Assembly: GCF_016887965.1 (NCBI RefSeq)
Contig: NZ_JAFDVD010000016.1
Coordinates: 1-64,000 of the forward strand
DNA from: Phycicoccus sonneratiae
GTDB lineage: Bacteria; Actinomycetota; Actinomycetes; Actinomycetales; Dermatophilaceae
Reading direction: 5' to 3'
DNA: 64,000 bases
The notes beneath the pieces were generated by a model. The model worked only from the letters and a program-made list of their open reading frames with translations, made no database searches and was not told the origin of the DNA. Each line of letters starts with the position of its first letter. The first letter of the stretch is position 1. Shown here one piece after another: positions 42,886-52,158 of this stretch. Made by a program: the position numbers and the translations under genes.

Positions 42886-42956
42886 GCCGATGTAGCTCAA
42901 TGGTAGAGCGCCAGCTTCCCAAGCTGGACACGCGGGTTCGATTCCCGTCATCGGCT
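42886..42956 (+). tRNA. tRNA-Gly (CCC)
   Basis: 71 bases. Acceptor stem GCCGATG/CATCGGC, discriminator T, D-arm AGCTCAATGGTAGAGC, anticodon stem-loop CCAGC-TTCCCAA-GCTGG with anticodon CCC, T arm GCGGGTTCGATTCCCGT. CCA is not encoded. A strong hairpin follows within four bases. Confidence 0.96.
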
Positions 42957-42959
42957 CTG

Positions 42960-43005
42960 AACGACGAAGGACCGGACACGCTTTTCCGTCCGGTCCTTCG
43001 TCGTT
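42960..43005 (+). terminator. Terminator of tRNA-Gly
   Basis: A perfect 18-base stem (AACGACGAAGGACCGGAC at 42960-42977 with its complement at 42988-43005) and a 10-base loop follow directly after the tRNA. Confidence 0.75.
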
Positions 43006-43195
43006 CATTGGTGAGGTGGCCGGGAATCGGGAGCCGCCCCGGGCGAGCGCAGCGAGCCCGACGCGGCGGATCCCGTCATCGGCCTCCGCCGGCAGAGCAC
43101 CGCATCTGCCGGCCGGTCGAGGTGAAATCGGACCACCAGAGGGTCGGACATCACCTCGAACCCCGTCGCCGACCGGCCTCACTAGGCTCGCCGAC

Positions 43196-43666
43196 ATGGT
43201 GGCGCGGCTCCTGCTCCTCGCGGCGACGGTCTCGGCCGGCCTCGTCGCCGGGGTGTACCTCTTCTACGCACACACCGTGATGCCCGCCCTGCGCGCCACC
43301 GACGACCGCACCGCCGTCACCTCCTACGCCCTCCTCGACCGCCGCATCGTCAACCCGTGGTTCCTCACCTCCTCCTTCCTCGGCGCACCCGCGCTCGCCG
43401 TCGCGGCCCTCGTCGCCACCTGGGGAGACCCGCCCGCCCCCTGGGTCGCCGCCGCCCTCGTCCTCCACGTCCTCACGACGGTCGTCACCGCGACCGTGCA
43501 CCTCCCCCGCAACAACCGCCTCACGGCCCTCGCCGACGACCCCGCCGCCGCCGCCGAGGCCCGCGCCGCCCTCGACGAGCCCACCTGGACCCGGTGGAAC
43601 CTCGTGCGCGTCGCCACGAGCACCTCCGCCCTCGCCCTCCTCGGCTGGGCCCTGACCCTCACCTGA
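43196..43666 (+). CDS. DUF1772 (anthrone oxygenase-like) membrane protein
   Basis: 156 aa with four membrane helices and the family pattern GVYLFYAHTVMPALR near the N-terminus, then TVHLPRNNRL, then a Trp-containing WTRWNLVRVATS. The family includes fungal anthrone oxygenases, but bacterial members have no established role. ATG 43196 is chosen because it begins the first membrane helix; the frame is open further upstream through tRNA-flanking sequence. Confidence 0.85.
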   Translation: MVARLLLLAATVSAGLVAGVYLFYAHTVMPALRATDDRTAVTSYALLDRRIVNPWFLTSSFLGAPALAVAALVATWGDPPAPWVAAALVLHVLTTVVTATVHLPRNNRLTALADDPAAAAEARAALDEPTWTRWNLVRVATSTSALALLGWALTLT

Positions 43667-43810
43667 GGCCACCCGCGCCCCGACCCGGCGCCCCGACCGT
43701 TCGGCGACAGTTCGCGCGTCGACCGGACGCCGACACCCCCGGGGGGTTAGCCTCCTGCCACCGCGTGCAGGGGCAGCGGAGTCAGTGCCGTGACACCAGC
43801 GAGGAACGCC

Positions 43811-45148
43811 ATGCCCCAGCTCGCCCGCTCCCCCCGCCCCCGCAGCCGCACCGGCAGGACGCGCTCGATGCGCACCGCCCTCGTCGCCGCGCTCGGCCTG
43901 GCCCTTCTCGGCCTCGCCCCCGCGGCCACGGCCGGCACCCACGCTGCGACGCTCCCGCCCGGCGGTCCGCGCCCCGTTGCCCTCGCCCCCGTCTACGCGC
44001 TGACCAGCGCCGACACCCGGATGGCCTCCGCCCTGACCAGCCGCGCGACGACCGCCCGCTTCGGGGCGTCGTTCTCCGGCACGGTCTTCGACTCGGTCTC
44101 CAACCGGGTCATCTGGACCAAGAACCCCACGACCGCCCTGATGCCCGCCTCGACGACCAAGCTCGTCACGGCCCACAACGCGCTGACCGTCTTCGGCCCC
44201 TCGTACCGCTTCACGACGACCGTCCGCAGCGGACCCAACAGCAACCAGGCGATCATCCAGGGCTCGGGCGACCCGAGCCTCACGAGCGCCGACATCGACC
44301 GGCTCGCGACGACGACGGCCGCCGTCCTCAAGAGCCGGGGCGTCACCTCGGCCCGGGTCTACGCCGACGACGACGTCTTCCCGACGCCCACGCTGGCGCC
44401 GGGCTGGAAGTCCAGCTACGTCCCCGACTCGATCACCCCCGTGCGCGGGCTCGTCCGCGACCAGCGCGACGTCGCCGACACCAGCGTCGACGTCGGCACC
44501 TACTTCCGCGACCGGGTCAGGGCGCACGGCATCCCCACGGTGAGCTACATCGGCCGCGGCAACGCGGCCACGGACGCCTCGGTGATGGCCTCCTCGCAGG
44601 GCGCGCCGCTCTCCGACATCGTCAGCCGGATGCTCCTCAACAGCGACAACGAGATCGCCGAGGCGCTGCACAAGATCGTCGGCATCAAGAAGGGCAAGGG
44701 CAGCTCGTGGACGGGGGCGCGCTCCGCGCAGTCGTCCGTCCTCACCGGCCAGGGCCTCTCGGCGAGCGCCCTCTACGACGGCTCGGGGCTCTCCCGCTCC
44801 GACCGGCTCTCGAGCCTGCAGCTGGCCCGGGTCGTCGACCGCGGGCTGAACACCGACTACTCCGCGCTGGCGCCGATGCGCTCGGCCGCCGCCATCCCCA
44901 CGGCCGGGCGGACCGGCACGCTCGCGGCGAAGTACTCGCGCTTCACGACCGCGCCGTCCAGCTGCGCCGCCGGCAAGGTGTGGGCCAAGACCGGCACGCT
45001 CAACGACGTCGTCTCGCTCGCCGGGTTCACGGTCGCCAAGGACGGCCGGGTCAAGGTCTTCGCGTTCGTCGTCAACGGCAAGACCTCGTCGACGACCCTC
45101 AAGAAGGACGTCGACATGCTCGCGGCGACGGTGAACGGCTGCTACTGA
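43811..45148 (+). CDS. dacB: D-alanyl-D-alanine carboxypeptidase/endopeptidase (PBP4/DacB family)
   Basis: 445 aa. The signal peptide (about residues 20-45) is followed by a serine-hydrolase domain with Ser114 in STTK, Ser278 in SDN and Lys393 in KTG, the three motifs of class C PBPs. It trims or cleaves peptidoglycan peptides outside the membrane. ATG 43811 is chosen because GAGG lies six bases upstream; a GTG at 43790 has no such site. It is monocistronic. Confidence 0.93.
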   Translation: MPQLARSPRPRSRTGRTRSMRTALVAALGLALLGLAPAATAGTHAATLPPGGPRPVALAPVYALTSADTRMASALTSRATTARFGASFSGTVFDSVSNRVIWTKNPTTALMPASTTKLVTAHNALTVFGPSYRFTTTVRSGPNSNQAIIQGSGDPSLTSADIDRLATTTAAVLKSRGVTSARVYADDDVFPTPTLAPGWKSSYVPDSITPVRGLVRDQRDVADTSVDVGTYFRDRVRAHGIPTVSYIGRGNAATDASVMASSQGAPLSDIVSRMLLNSDNEIAEALHKIVGIKKGKGSSWTGARSAQSSVLTGQGLSASALYDGSGLSRSDRLSSLQLARVVDRGLNTDYSALAPMRSAAAIPTAGRTGTLAAKYSRFTTAPSSCAAGKVWAKTGTLNDVVSLAGFTVAKDGRVKVFAFVVNGKTSSTTLKKDVDMLAATVNGCY

Positions 45149-45175
45149 CCCGAGCCCGTCGGCCGAGCCGGCCCG

Positions 45176-45706
45176 TCAGCCGCCCGGCACCAGCCAGCCG
45201 AGGACGGTGACGACGCCGATGACGGCCGCGACGACGAAGAGCGCCGCGAGGATCCAGCCGATGACCTGCGCGCCGTCGACGCCGTCGGCCTCGTCCTCCG
45301 GGGCAGCGACGAGCTCGCCGGTGCGGACGAAGGGCTCGGGGTCGGCGTCGAGCCGCGGGTCCGCGTCGAGGGCCTTGGCGTGCAGGGCCTCGATGCGCGC
45401 CGGCCGGGGCTCCTCGCGCACCGGCGTGGGCAGCGAGCGCCACATGACGGCGAAGTCGTCGCCCGACTGCTCGCGCCAGGCGGCGACGGCGGCGTCGGCC
45501 TCCGGACCCTTGGTCCCGGCCGCGAACCACATCGCGCCCGCCCGCGGCAGGTCCCCCATCCCGTGGAGCACGTGACCCAGCATCGTCAGGGCCTCGGCGT
45601 CCTCACGCGTCTCGACGTGCGCCGCGAGCAGGTCGCGCGCCTTCCACGCCGAGCCCTCCTCGATGTGGGCCCGCGCCTCGGCGAGGACGTCGTCGGCGCC
45701 GCTCAC
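45176..45706 (-). CDS. Hypothetical protein with C-terminal membrane helix (DUF6584-like)
   Basis: 176 aa. The N-terminal 75 residues form a TPR-like helical hairpin (EARAHIEEGSAWKARDLLAA, then LTMLGHVLHGMGDLPRAGAM). An acidic linker leads to one C-terminal membrane helix (VIGWILAALFVVAAVIGVVT). It resembles the DUF6584 family of actinobacteria, but this is not certain. The GTG at 45706 overlaps the LtrA stop (GTGA), so it is coupled to LtrA. Confidence 0.75.
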   Translation of the reverse strand: MSGADDVLAEARAHIEEGSAWKARDLLAAHVETREDAEALTMLGHVLHGMGDLPRAGAMWFAAGTKGPEADAAVAAWREQSGDDFAVMWRSLPTPVREEPRPARIEALHAKALDADPRLDADPEPFVRTGELVAAPEDEADGVDGAQVIGWILAALFVVAAVIGVVTVLGWLVPGG

Positions 45707-46956
45707 GCCACCACCTCGACACCACGCGGCGCCGCCGCGCGGGTGACCCAGACCTTGTGGGCGACCAGGCCGGCGAGCACGAGCCCGATGAGCAGCACCG
45801 CCCACGCCATCGACGGGACGACGAGGGCCACGAGGAGGCACAGCCCGCCGGCCAGCGCACCGGGCACGACCACCCCGACGCCCTCGTCGCCCGCGAGCGC
45901 GTGCAGTCCCGACACGGCGAGCAGCACGACGGCCACGGCCACGGCCAGCGCGAGGGCGACCGGCCGGGGGCCGGCCTCCGAGGCGCCCTGGACGACGTCG
46001 ACGGCGGCCGCCAGGGCGGCCCCGACGGCGGCGACGGACGCGAACACCGGCAGGTGCCCGTACCCGAAGATCCACACCGCGCGCGGGTTCTCGAGGATCG
46101 TCGCGTTGTCGCGCGCGAAGTAGGACCACCACAGCGAGAAGACGATGAGCAGCCCTCCGACGACGAGGGGGGCCATCCCCCAGCCCAGGCCCGAGGCCGC
46201 CTCCGTGGCGTAGGGCGCGGTGTGACCGCCGGACCCGGCCGGCCCCTCGGCCGGAGCCGCCATCACGCCCTGGACGGCCTGCACCGACGAGAGGATGACC
46301 TCGCCGAGCACGATGATCGTCAGGAGGCCGTAGCGCTCGGCGATGTGGTGCGGGTGGAACGGCGTCCAGCCGTGCCGGCCCTCCGCCAGCACCGGCACCA
46401 GCAGCTCGACGGCGACGAGCGCGAAGAACGACGGCACGAGCCAGGAGTCGGGCGCCCACAACCGCGCGATCCACAGCACCTGGGCGACGGCGATGCCTCC
46501 CGCGTACCAGAGGGCGGTCCGGCGGCCCTCCGGATGACCCGCCGCCGCCCGCAACCACAGGCCGACCATCGCGAAGCGCATGATCGCGTACCCGATGACG
46601 ACGGTCGTGGACTGCCCGTCCGCGAAGATGTCCGGCACGCCGGCCGCGATGAACAACGCGCCGGTCATGATGACGAAGGTCAGCAGCCGGAAGACGACGT
46701 CGTCGTTGTCGTAGGCGCTGGCGAACCACGTGTAGTTCATCCACGCCCACCAGATCGCGAACCACGTCATCGTGTAGCCGACGACGGTGCCGTAGTGCGC
46801 GGCGGAGAGCCCGTGGTGGAGCTCGGCGGCGTTGCTCGCGATGGCGACGACGAAGACGAGGTCGAAGAGCAGTTCCAGCGGGGTCGCGACGCGGTGGCGC
46901 TCGGTGCGCTCGCGGGCGACGACGGGCCGGCGCAGCGGCACGGGGACGATGCTCAC
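45703..46956 (-). CDS. Low temperature requirement protein A (LtrA) family membrane protein
   Basis: 417 aa with about twelve membrane helices. The LtrA signature is present: [17 protein letters not shown] near the N-terminus, [20 protein letters not shown], and [20 protein letters not shown] in the middle. The role is unknown; Listeria LtrA is needed for growth in the cold. The GTG at 46956 is chosen because the conserved region starts 25 residues later. It diverges from the acyl-CoA dehydrogenase. Confidence 0.92.
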   Translation of the reverse strand: MSIVPVPLRRPVVARERTERHRVATPLELLFDLVFVVAIASNAAELHHGLSAAHYGTVVGYTMTWFAIWWAWMNYTWFASAYDNDDVVFRLLTFVIMTGALFIAAGVPDIFADGQSTTVVIGYAIMRFAMVGLWLRAAAGHPEGRRTALWYAGGIAVAQVLWIARLWAPDSWLVPSFFALVAVELLVPVLAEGRHGWTPFHPHHIAERYGLLTIIVLGEVILSSVQAVQGVMAAPAEGPAGSGGHTAPYATEAASGLGWGMAPLVVGGLLIVFSLWWSYFARDNATILENPRAVWIFGYGHLPVFASVAAVGAALAAAVDVVQGASEAGPRPVALALAVAVAVVLLAVSGLHALAGDEGVGVVVPGALAGGLCLLVALVVPSMAWAVLLIGLVLAGLVAHKVWVTRAAAPRGVEVVA

Positions 46957-47033
46957 GCCCCGAGTATGCCGTCGCCACGAGCACCCCACGGGGCAGCGCG
47001 CGGCCCATCGGGAACACCCCTGCTGCTTGCGCT

Positions 47034-47051
47034 TGTTACCCACTGGTAGCA
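47034..47051. promoter_or_regulatory. Candidate operator upstream of the acyl-CoA dehydrogenase
   Basis: TGTTACC-CACT-GGTAGCA is an inverted repeat with one mismatch, 48 bases upstream of the dehydrogenase ATG. It resembles TetR-family sites in fatty-acid genes. The cognate regulator is not in the window. Confidence 0.45.
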
Positions 47052-47098
47052 CACTGATGAGCAAGCGCTCACTTTGCGACGTCTCCGGGAGGACCACC

Positions 47099-48970
47099 AT
47101 GGGCCACTACAAGAGCAACCTGCGCGACATCGAGTTCACCCTCTTCGAGGTGCTCGGTCGCCAGGACGTCCTGGGCTCCGGCCCCTACGAGGAGCTCGAC
47201 GCCGACACCGCGCGCGAGATGCTCAAGGAGGTCTCCCGGCTCGCCGAGCACGAGATCGCCGAGTCCTTCGCCGACGCCGACCGCAACCCGCCCGTCTACG
47301 ACCCGCAGAGCCAGGCCGTGACGATGCCCGCGTCGTTCGCCAGGAGCTTCGAGGCCTACCGCGAGAGCGGCTTCTGGAACATCGACCTGCCGGCCGAGCT
47401 CGACGGCACCGTCGCCCCGCCGAGCCTGCGCTGGGCGGTCAACGAGATGCTCCTCGGCGCCAACCCGGCGCTCGCGATGTTCGCGGCCTCGTACTCCTTC
47501 GCCAAGCTCCTGCACACCCTCGGCACCCCCGAGCAGCAGCAGCTCGCGAAGTGGATCGTCGAGAAGGGCTGGCACTGCACGATGGTGCTCACCGAGCCCG
47601 ACGCCGGCTCCGACGTCGGCGCCGGCCGCACCAAGGCCGTCGACAACGGCGACGGCACGTGGACCCTCACCGGCGTCAAGCGCTTCATCACGAGCGCCGA
47701 GTCCGACATGGTCGACAACGTCGTGCACTTCGTCCTCGCCCGCCCCGAGGGCGGCGCGCCGGGCACCAAGGGCCTGTCCCTCTTCATCCTCCCGAAGTAC
47801 CACGTCGACCTCGAGACCGGTGAGCTCGGCGAGCGCAACGGCGTCTACGTCACGAACGTCGAGAAGAAGATGGGCCTCAAGGTCTCCCCCACCTGCGAGC
47901 TCACCTTCGGCGGCGACGCCCCGGCCACCGGCACCCTCCTCGGCGAGGTGCACGACGGCATCGCGCAGATGTTCCACGTCATCGAGAACGCCCGGATGAT
48001 GGTGGGCACCAAGGCGATCGCCACCCTGAGCACCGGCTACCTCAACGCGCTCGAGTACGCCAAGGAGCGCGTCCAGGGCGCCGACCTCACCCAGATGACC
48101 GACAAGAGCGCGCCCCGGGTCACCATCACCCACCACCCGGACGTCCGCCGCTCGCTGATGCTCCAGAAGTCCTACGCCGAGGGCCTGCGCGCGCTCGTGC
48201 TCTTCACCGCGAGCCAGCAGGACGTCGTCGACCAGCACGTGCTGGCCACCGGAGAGCAGTCGTTCGAGACCGGCTCGGCGGCCGACGTCGCGAACCGGGT
48301 CAACGACCTGCTGCTCCCGATCGTCAAGGGCCTGGGCTCGGAGCGGGCCTGGGTGCTGCTCGGCACCGAGTCGCTGCAGACCTTCGGCGGCTCCGGCTTC
48401 CTCCAGGACTACCCGGTCGAGCAGTACGTCCGCGACGCCAAGATCGACACCCTCTACGAGGGCACGACCGCCATCCAGGGCATGGACTTCTTCTTCCGGA
48501 AGATCGTCCGCGACAAGGGGCAGGCGCTGACCCACCTCGCGACCCAGATGCAGGAGTTCGCCAAGGACCTCGGCGCCCACGGCGGGCGCATCGACCGCGA
48601 GCGCGAGCTGCTCGGCCAGGGCGTCGAGGACGTCCAGGGCATCCTCGGCTACATGGTCGGCGAGCTGATGAAGTCCGACCCGCGCCAGGGGGGTGAGCTG
48701 CCGAACCTGTACAAGGTCGGCCAGAACACCTCGCGGCTGCTGCTCGGCGCCGGCGACCTCGTCGTCGGCTGGCTGCTGCTGCGGCAGGCCGCCGTGGCCC
48801 TCGACGCGCTCGCCGCGGGGGCCGAGGGCAGGGACAAGGACTTCTACGAGGGCAAGGTGGCGGCCGCGCAGTTCTATGCTCGTCAGGTGCTGCCCCGCCT
48901 CTCGGCGGAGCGCGCGATGGCCGAGGCCACCGACAACGAGCTGATGGAGCTCCCCGAGTCGGCCTTCTGA
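47099..48970 (+). CDS. Long-form acyl-CoA dehydrogenase (FadE5-like)
   Basis: 623 aa, the length of the FadE5-type acyl-CoA dehydrogenases with an extra C-terminal domain. The flavin/substrate motifs [17 protein letters not shown] and [12 protein letters not shown] are present, with [20 protein letters not shown], and the catalytic base lies in [14 protein letters not shown]. It introduces the alpha-beta double bond in fatty acyl-CoA beta-oxidation. ATG 47099 has GGGAGG six bases upstream. A TetR-like operator is nearby and a strong terminator follows at 49032. Confidence 0.95.
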   Translation: MGHYKSNLRDIEFTLFEVLGRQDVLGSGPYEELDADTAREMLKEVSRLAEHEIAESFADADRNPPVYDPQSQAVTMPASFARSFEAYRESGFWNIDLPAELDGTVAPPSLRWAVNEMLLGANPALAMFAASYSFAKLLHTLGTPEQQQLAKWIVEKGWHCTMVLTEPDAGSDVGAGRTKAVDNGDGTWTLTGVKRFITSAESDMVDNVVHFVLARPEGGAPGTKGLSLFILPKYHVDLETGELGERNGVYVTNVEKKMGLKVSPTCELTFGGDAPATGTLLGEVHDGIAQMFHVIENARMMVGTKAIATLSTGYLNALEYAKERVQGADLTQMTDKSAPRVTITHHPDVRRSLMLQKSYAEGLRALVLFTASQQDVVDQHVLATGEQSFETGSAADVANRVNDLLLPIVKGLGSERAWVLLGTESLQTFGGSGFLQDYPVEQYVRDAKIDTLYEGTTAIQGMDFFFRKIVRDKGQALTHLATQMQEFAKDLGAHGGRIDRERELLGQGVEDVQGILGYMVGELMKSDPRQGGELPNLYKVGQNTSRLLLGAGDLVVGWLLLRQAAVALDALAAGAEGRDKDFYEGKVAAAQFYARQVLPRLSAERAMAEATDNELMELPESAF

Positions 48971-49031
48971 GCCACCTCGACCCCGGGTCGGGAGCGCAGC
49001 CCGGAGCGCGCTCCCGGCCCGGCCCACACGG

Positions 49032-49068
49032 CGACGGCCCGTCCCCCTCGGTGGGGGACGGGCCGTCG
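49032..49068. terminator. Bidirectional terminator
   Basis: A perfect 16-base stem (CGACGGCCCGTCCCCC and its complement) with a 5-base loop lies between the convergent acyl-CoA dehydrogenase and the small membrane protein gene. Confidence 0.75.
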
Positions 49069-49100
49069 GCGCGTGCTGCGACTGCCTGCGGCGGGTGCCG

Positions 49101-49352
49101 TCAGTGCGGGTCGATGTCGGTGCGGTCGACCCGCGTGCCGGTGGCGGGGTCGACGTGGCTCTCGCGCGTCGTCGTGACCCGGCCCCGGCGGCCGCCGGCC
49201 TGGACGAGGAAGGACAGGAGGATGGCCAGCACGCCGCCGGCCATGAGGATGTAGCCGATCATCGTGAGGTTGACGGCGTCGACGCTGTCACCGACCGCGA
49301 AGGTCAGGATGGCTCCGACGACGAGCAGGAAGATGCCGAGTCCGATGTACAT
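49101..49352 (-). CDS. DUF6458-like small membrane protein
   Basis: 83 aa with two membrane helices (MYIGLGIFLLVVGAILTFAV and MIGYILMAGGVLAILLSFL) and a hydrophilic tail (ESHVDPATGTRVDRTDIDPH). This matches the layout of a widespread actinobacterial DUF6458 family of unknown function. GAGGAG precedes the ATG. It is monocistronic. Confidence 0.85.
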   Translation of the reverse strand: MYIGLGIFLLVVGAILTFAVGDSVDAVNLTMIGYILMAGGVLAILLSFLVQAGGRRGRVTTTRESHVDPATGTRVDRTDIDPH

Positions 49353-49460
49353 GGGGGTCTCCTCTGGGGCACGGGGTCGGCTGGCGCACCGACCCTACCT
49401 GCGACGACGCCGGCCGTCGAAGGTTTGTGCAAACTCCTTCGACCGGGGTCCTCGGGACCG

Positions 49461-49646
49461 TCAGCCGGCCCCGCCCCCGCCGCTGCCGAAGCCGGGGCCA
49501 CCGCGGCTCACGCGTGAGGCGGCCGACTCCGCCCCGTAGGGCGCGTCACCGGTGAACTCCGAGCGGGTGCCGGTGCCCCGGCGGCGCCGGTCGAGCACCA
49601 CCCCGAGCACCACGATGAGCGCCAGCAACCCGATGAACCACCACAT
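49461..49646 (-). CDS. Very small membrane protein
   Basis: 61 aa with one N-terminal helix (MWWFIGLLALIVVLGVVL), followed by RRRR and a Gly/Ser-rich tail. A strong ribosome site (GGAGGGAGGG) lies before ATG 49646. No family is known. The good initiation region and membrane-helix pattern support a real gene. Confidence 0.65.
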   Translation of the reverse strand: MWWFIGLLALIVVLGVVLDRRRRGTGTRSEFTGDAPYGAESAASRVSRGGPGFGSGGGGAG

Positions 49647-49732
49647 GGCGTCCCTCCCTCCGGCGCCCGGTGCCTCCGGGCCCCTGTCCGGTCAGGGTCG
49701 CACACGACCGATCCGGTGTACAGGAGGTCGGG

Positions 49733-51109
49733 TCAGACGAAGGAACCGGGGTTGAGGATGCCGTCGGGGTCGAGGGCGGCCTTGACCCGGCGGTTGAGGG
49801 CCATGACGTCGGGGCCGAGCTGGGCCTCGAGCGAGCCCTTCTTCAGCCGGCCGACGCCGTGCTCGCCGGTGATCGTCCCGCCGAGGTCGATGGCGGCGCG
49901 CATGATGTCGTCGAAGGCCAGCCGGGCGCGGCGCTCGGAGTCGGGGTCGGTGGGGTCGTAGACGATCGCCGGGTGGGTGTTGCCGTCGCCGGCGTGCGCG
50001 ACGACGGGGATCTCGACCTCGTGCCGCTGGGCGATGGCCTCGACCTCGGCGAGGAGGGCCGGCAGCTGGGGGACGGGGACGCCGACGTCCTCGGGGAGGA
50101 CTGCGCCCCGGGGTTCGAGGGCGGTGAAGTGCACCCGCCGGGCCTGGACGAACATCTCGGCCTCGTCCGGGTCGTCGGTGGCGACGACCTCCTTGGCGCC
50201 GGTGACCTCGCACGCGGCGACGATGGCCGCGACCTCCTCCTCGCGCGAGGCGCCCGGGGCGTCCGACTGGATGAGGAGGAGGGCGCCGGAGTCACGGTCC
50301 AGGCCCATCGGCTGGAAGTCCTCGACGGCGTTGATCGAGGCGCGGTCCATCAGCTCGACCATCGAGGCGCGCACGGTGCGGCCGAGCTCGATGACGGCGG
50401 CCGCGGCGTCGGCGACGGTGGGGAAGAAGGCGATGACGGTGGAGCGCGGGGCCTGGGCCGGGACGAGGCGCAGGATCGCGCGGGTGACGATGCCGAGGGT
50501 GCCCTCGGAGCCGACGAAGAGCTTGAGGAGCGAGAGGCCGGCGACGTCCTTGACCCGCTTGCCGCCGAGGGTGACGAGCGTGCCGTCGGCGAGGACGACG
50601 TCGAGGCCGAGCACGTAGTCGGTGGTCACGCCGTACTTGACGCAGCAGAGGCCGCCGGCGTTGGTGGCGATGTTGCCGCCGATCGAGCAGATCTCGAACG
50701 AGCTGGGGTCCGGTGGGTACCAGAGGCCTTCTGCCACAGCGGCGTTCTTCACCGCGACGTTGAGGGCCCCGGGCTCGACGACGGCGACGCGGGCGGCGGT
50801 GTCGATCTCGACGGCACGCATCCGCTCGAGGCTGAGGACGACGGTGCCGTCGACGCCCATCGAGCCGCCGGAGAGGCTGGTGCCGGCGCCGCGGGGGACG
50901 ACGCCGATGCCGTGCGCGGTCGCCCAGCGCAGGGTCTGCTGCACCTGGCCGGCGTCCTCGGCGCGGACGGCGGCGAGCGGGGTGTCGGCGCTCGCGTCGT
51001 GGGTCCAGTCGTGGCGGTACTTCTCGAGGGCGGCCGGGTCGGTGGTGACGACTCCCTGCGGCAGGGCCTGGACGAGCTCGGCGACGGCGGCGACGGCGTC
51101 GGTGGTCAT
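49733..51109 (-). CDS. FAD-linked oxidase, GlcD/D-lactate dehydrogenase type
   Basis: 458 aa. The PCMH-type FAD-binding domain has VVPRGAGTSLSGGSMG, DPSSFEICSIGGNIATNAGG and KLFVGSEGTLGIVT. The C-terminal FAD-linked oxidase domain has HAGDGNTHP (metal/substrate His) and TGEHGVGRLKK. It oxidises a 2-hydroxy acid such as glycolate or D-lactate; the exact substrate is open. ATG 51109 lies 13 bases after the nitrilase-family gene stop, so the two may be co-transcribed. Confidence 0.93.
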   Translation of the reverse strand: MTTDAVAAVAELVQALPQGVVTTDPAALEKYRHDWTHDASADTPLAAVRAEDAGQVQQTLRWATAHGIGVVPRGAGTSLSGGSMGVDGTVVLSLERMRAVEIDTAARVAVVEPGALNVAVKNAAVAEGLWYPPDPSSFEICSIGGNIATNAGGLCCVKYGVTTDYVLGLDVVLADGTLVTLGGKRVKDVAGLSLLKLFVGSEGTLGIVTRAILRLVPAQAPRSTVIAFFPTVADAAAAVIELGRTVRASMVELMDRASINAVEDFQPMGLDRDSGALLLIQSDAPGASREEEVAAIVAACEVTGAKEVVATDDPDEAEMFVQARRVHFTALEPRGAVLPEDVGVPVPQLPALLAEVEAIAQRHEVEIPVVAHAGDGNTHPAIVYDPTDPDSERRARLAFDDIMRAAIDLGGTITGEHGVGRLKKGSLEAQLGPDVMALNRRVKAALDPDGILNPGSFV

Positions 51110-51122
51110 GGGCACCACCCTC

Positions 51123-51929
51123 TCAGAGGCGGCGGTCGGCGAGGACGGGGAAGGCCTCGCGGTAGGCGGACGTGGCGGCGAGGTCGACGTCGACCGAGAG
51201 CACGGCCTCGTCACCGTGCGCCGCCTCGGCGAGGACCTCGCCCGTGGCCGCGACGACCTGGCTGTGCCCACCCATCGGCGTGCGCGCGTGGGTGCCGCCG
51301 GTGTTGGCCTGGACGACGACGCACTGGTCCTCGACCGCCCGGGCCCGTCCGAGAAGCGTCCAGTGCGCCACGCGCGCCGCGGGCCAGGCCGCCGGCACGA
51401 GGAGGAGCTCGGCGCCGGCCTCCTGCTGGCGGCGGTAGAGCTCGGGGAAGCGCAGGTCGTAGCAGGTGGACAGGCCGGTGCGGATGCTGCCGCCGGCGCC
51501 GTCCGGCAGGTCGAGGACGACGACGTCCTGACCGGCCTCCATCAGCTTGGGCTCGCCGCTGCCGAACCCGAAGCGGTGCACCTTGCGGTAGGTGGCGACG
51601 ACGTCGCCGTCGGCCGCGAAGACGAGCGAGGTGTTGGCCAGGGTGTTGCCGTCGGGCCCGGGCTCGGGGAGCCGCTCGACGAAGGACCCGGCGTGCAGCG
51701 TGGCCCCGAGCGCCCGCGCCGCGTCGGCCATGGCGGCCGCCCAGGGTCCGTCGAGCGGCTCGGCGGCGGCGTCCCAGCCGGAGTAGTCGAAGCCGGTGGG
51801 GGCCCAGAGCTCGGGCAGGAGGACGAGGTCGTGGCCGCGGAGGTCGGCGACGAGGCGGGCGACCCGCTCGACCCGGGCCGCGCGCGGCTCCTCGTCCCCG
51901 TAGGCGAGCTGGACGACGGCGATGCGCAT
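51123..51929 (-). CDS. Carbon-nitrogen hydrolase (nitrilase superfamily)
   Basis: 268 aa with the Glu-Lys-Cys triad: LLPELW (Glu near 41), YRKVHRFGF (Lys near 115) and STCYDLRFPELYR (Cys near 155). The layout is that of the omega-amidase/Nit2 branch, which hydrolyses small omega-amides or deaminated glutathione. GGAGG lies eight bases before ATG 51929. A tandem repeat lies in its upstream region (52032-52104). Confidence 0.92.
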   Translation of the reverse strand: MRIAVVQLAYGDEEPRAARVERVARLVADLRGHDLVLLPELWAPTGFDYSGWDAAAEPLDGPWAAAMADAARALGATLHAGSFVERLPEPGPDGNTLANTSLVFAADGDVVATYRKVHRFGFGSGEPKLMEAGQDVVVLDLPDGAGGSIRTGLSTCYDLRFPELYRRQQEAGAELLLVPAAWPAARVAHWTLLGRARAVEDQCVVVQANTGGTHARTPMGGHSQVVAATGEVLAEAAHGDEAVLSVDVDLAATSAYREAFPVLADRRL

Positions 51930-52031
51930 GCGTCCATCCTCCCCCACGGTGGGCCGGGGCCGCGGCCGCGGCGCCCTGGGACCGGACGCCCGACCGGCAA
52001 GGATCGCTGGAGGACATCAGTACCGCCCCGG

Positions 52032-52104
52032 GACGGCTGCGCCCGCCCCAAGACGGCTGCGCCCGCCCGGGGGACGGCTGCGCCCGCCCCGGGACGGCTG
52101 CGCC
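52032..52104. repeat. Tandem repeat of a 20-21 base unit
   Basis: GACGGCTGCGCC recurs at 52032, 52052, 52073 and 52093 (periods 20, 21, 20), joined by GCCC-rich spacers. It lies in the 229-base gap between the CopD-CtaG gene and the nitrilase-family gene. The period is close to two helical turns. Confidence 0.75.
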
Positions 52105-52158
52105 GCCGGCCGGACCGGCGCACCGCACCCGCTCGCGCGAGCGGCGCACCGTTCCCAC

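Noticed and set aside
43068-43083. tRNA-Gly 3'-end copy as an attachment site of a second island
   Set aside because: ATCCCGTCATCGGC resembles the tRNA-Gly 3' end, but the match is only about 14 bases, lies just 110 bases away, and encloses only a terminator. Chance or a tiny duplication explains it.
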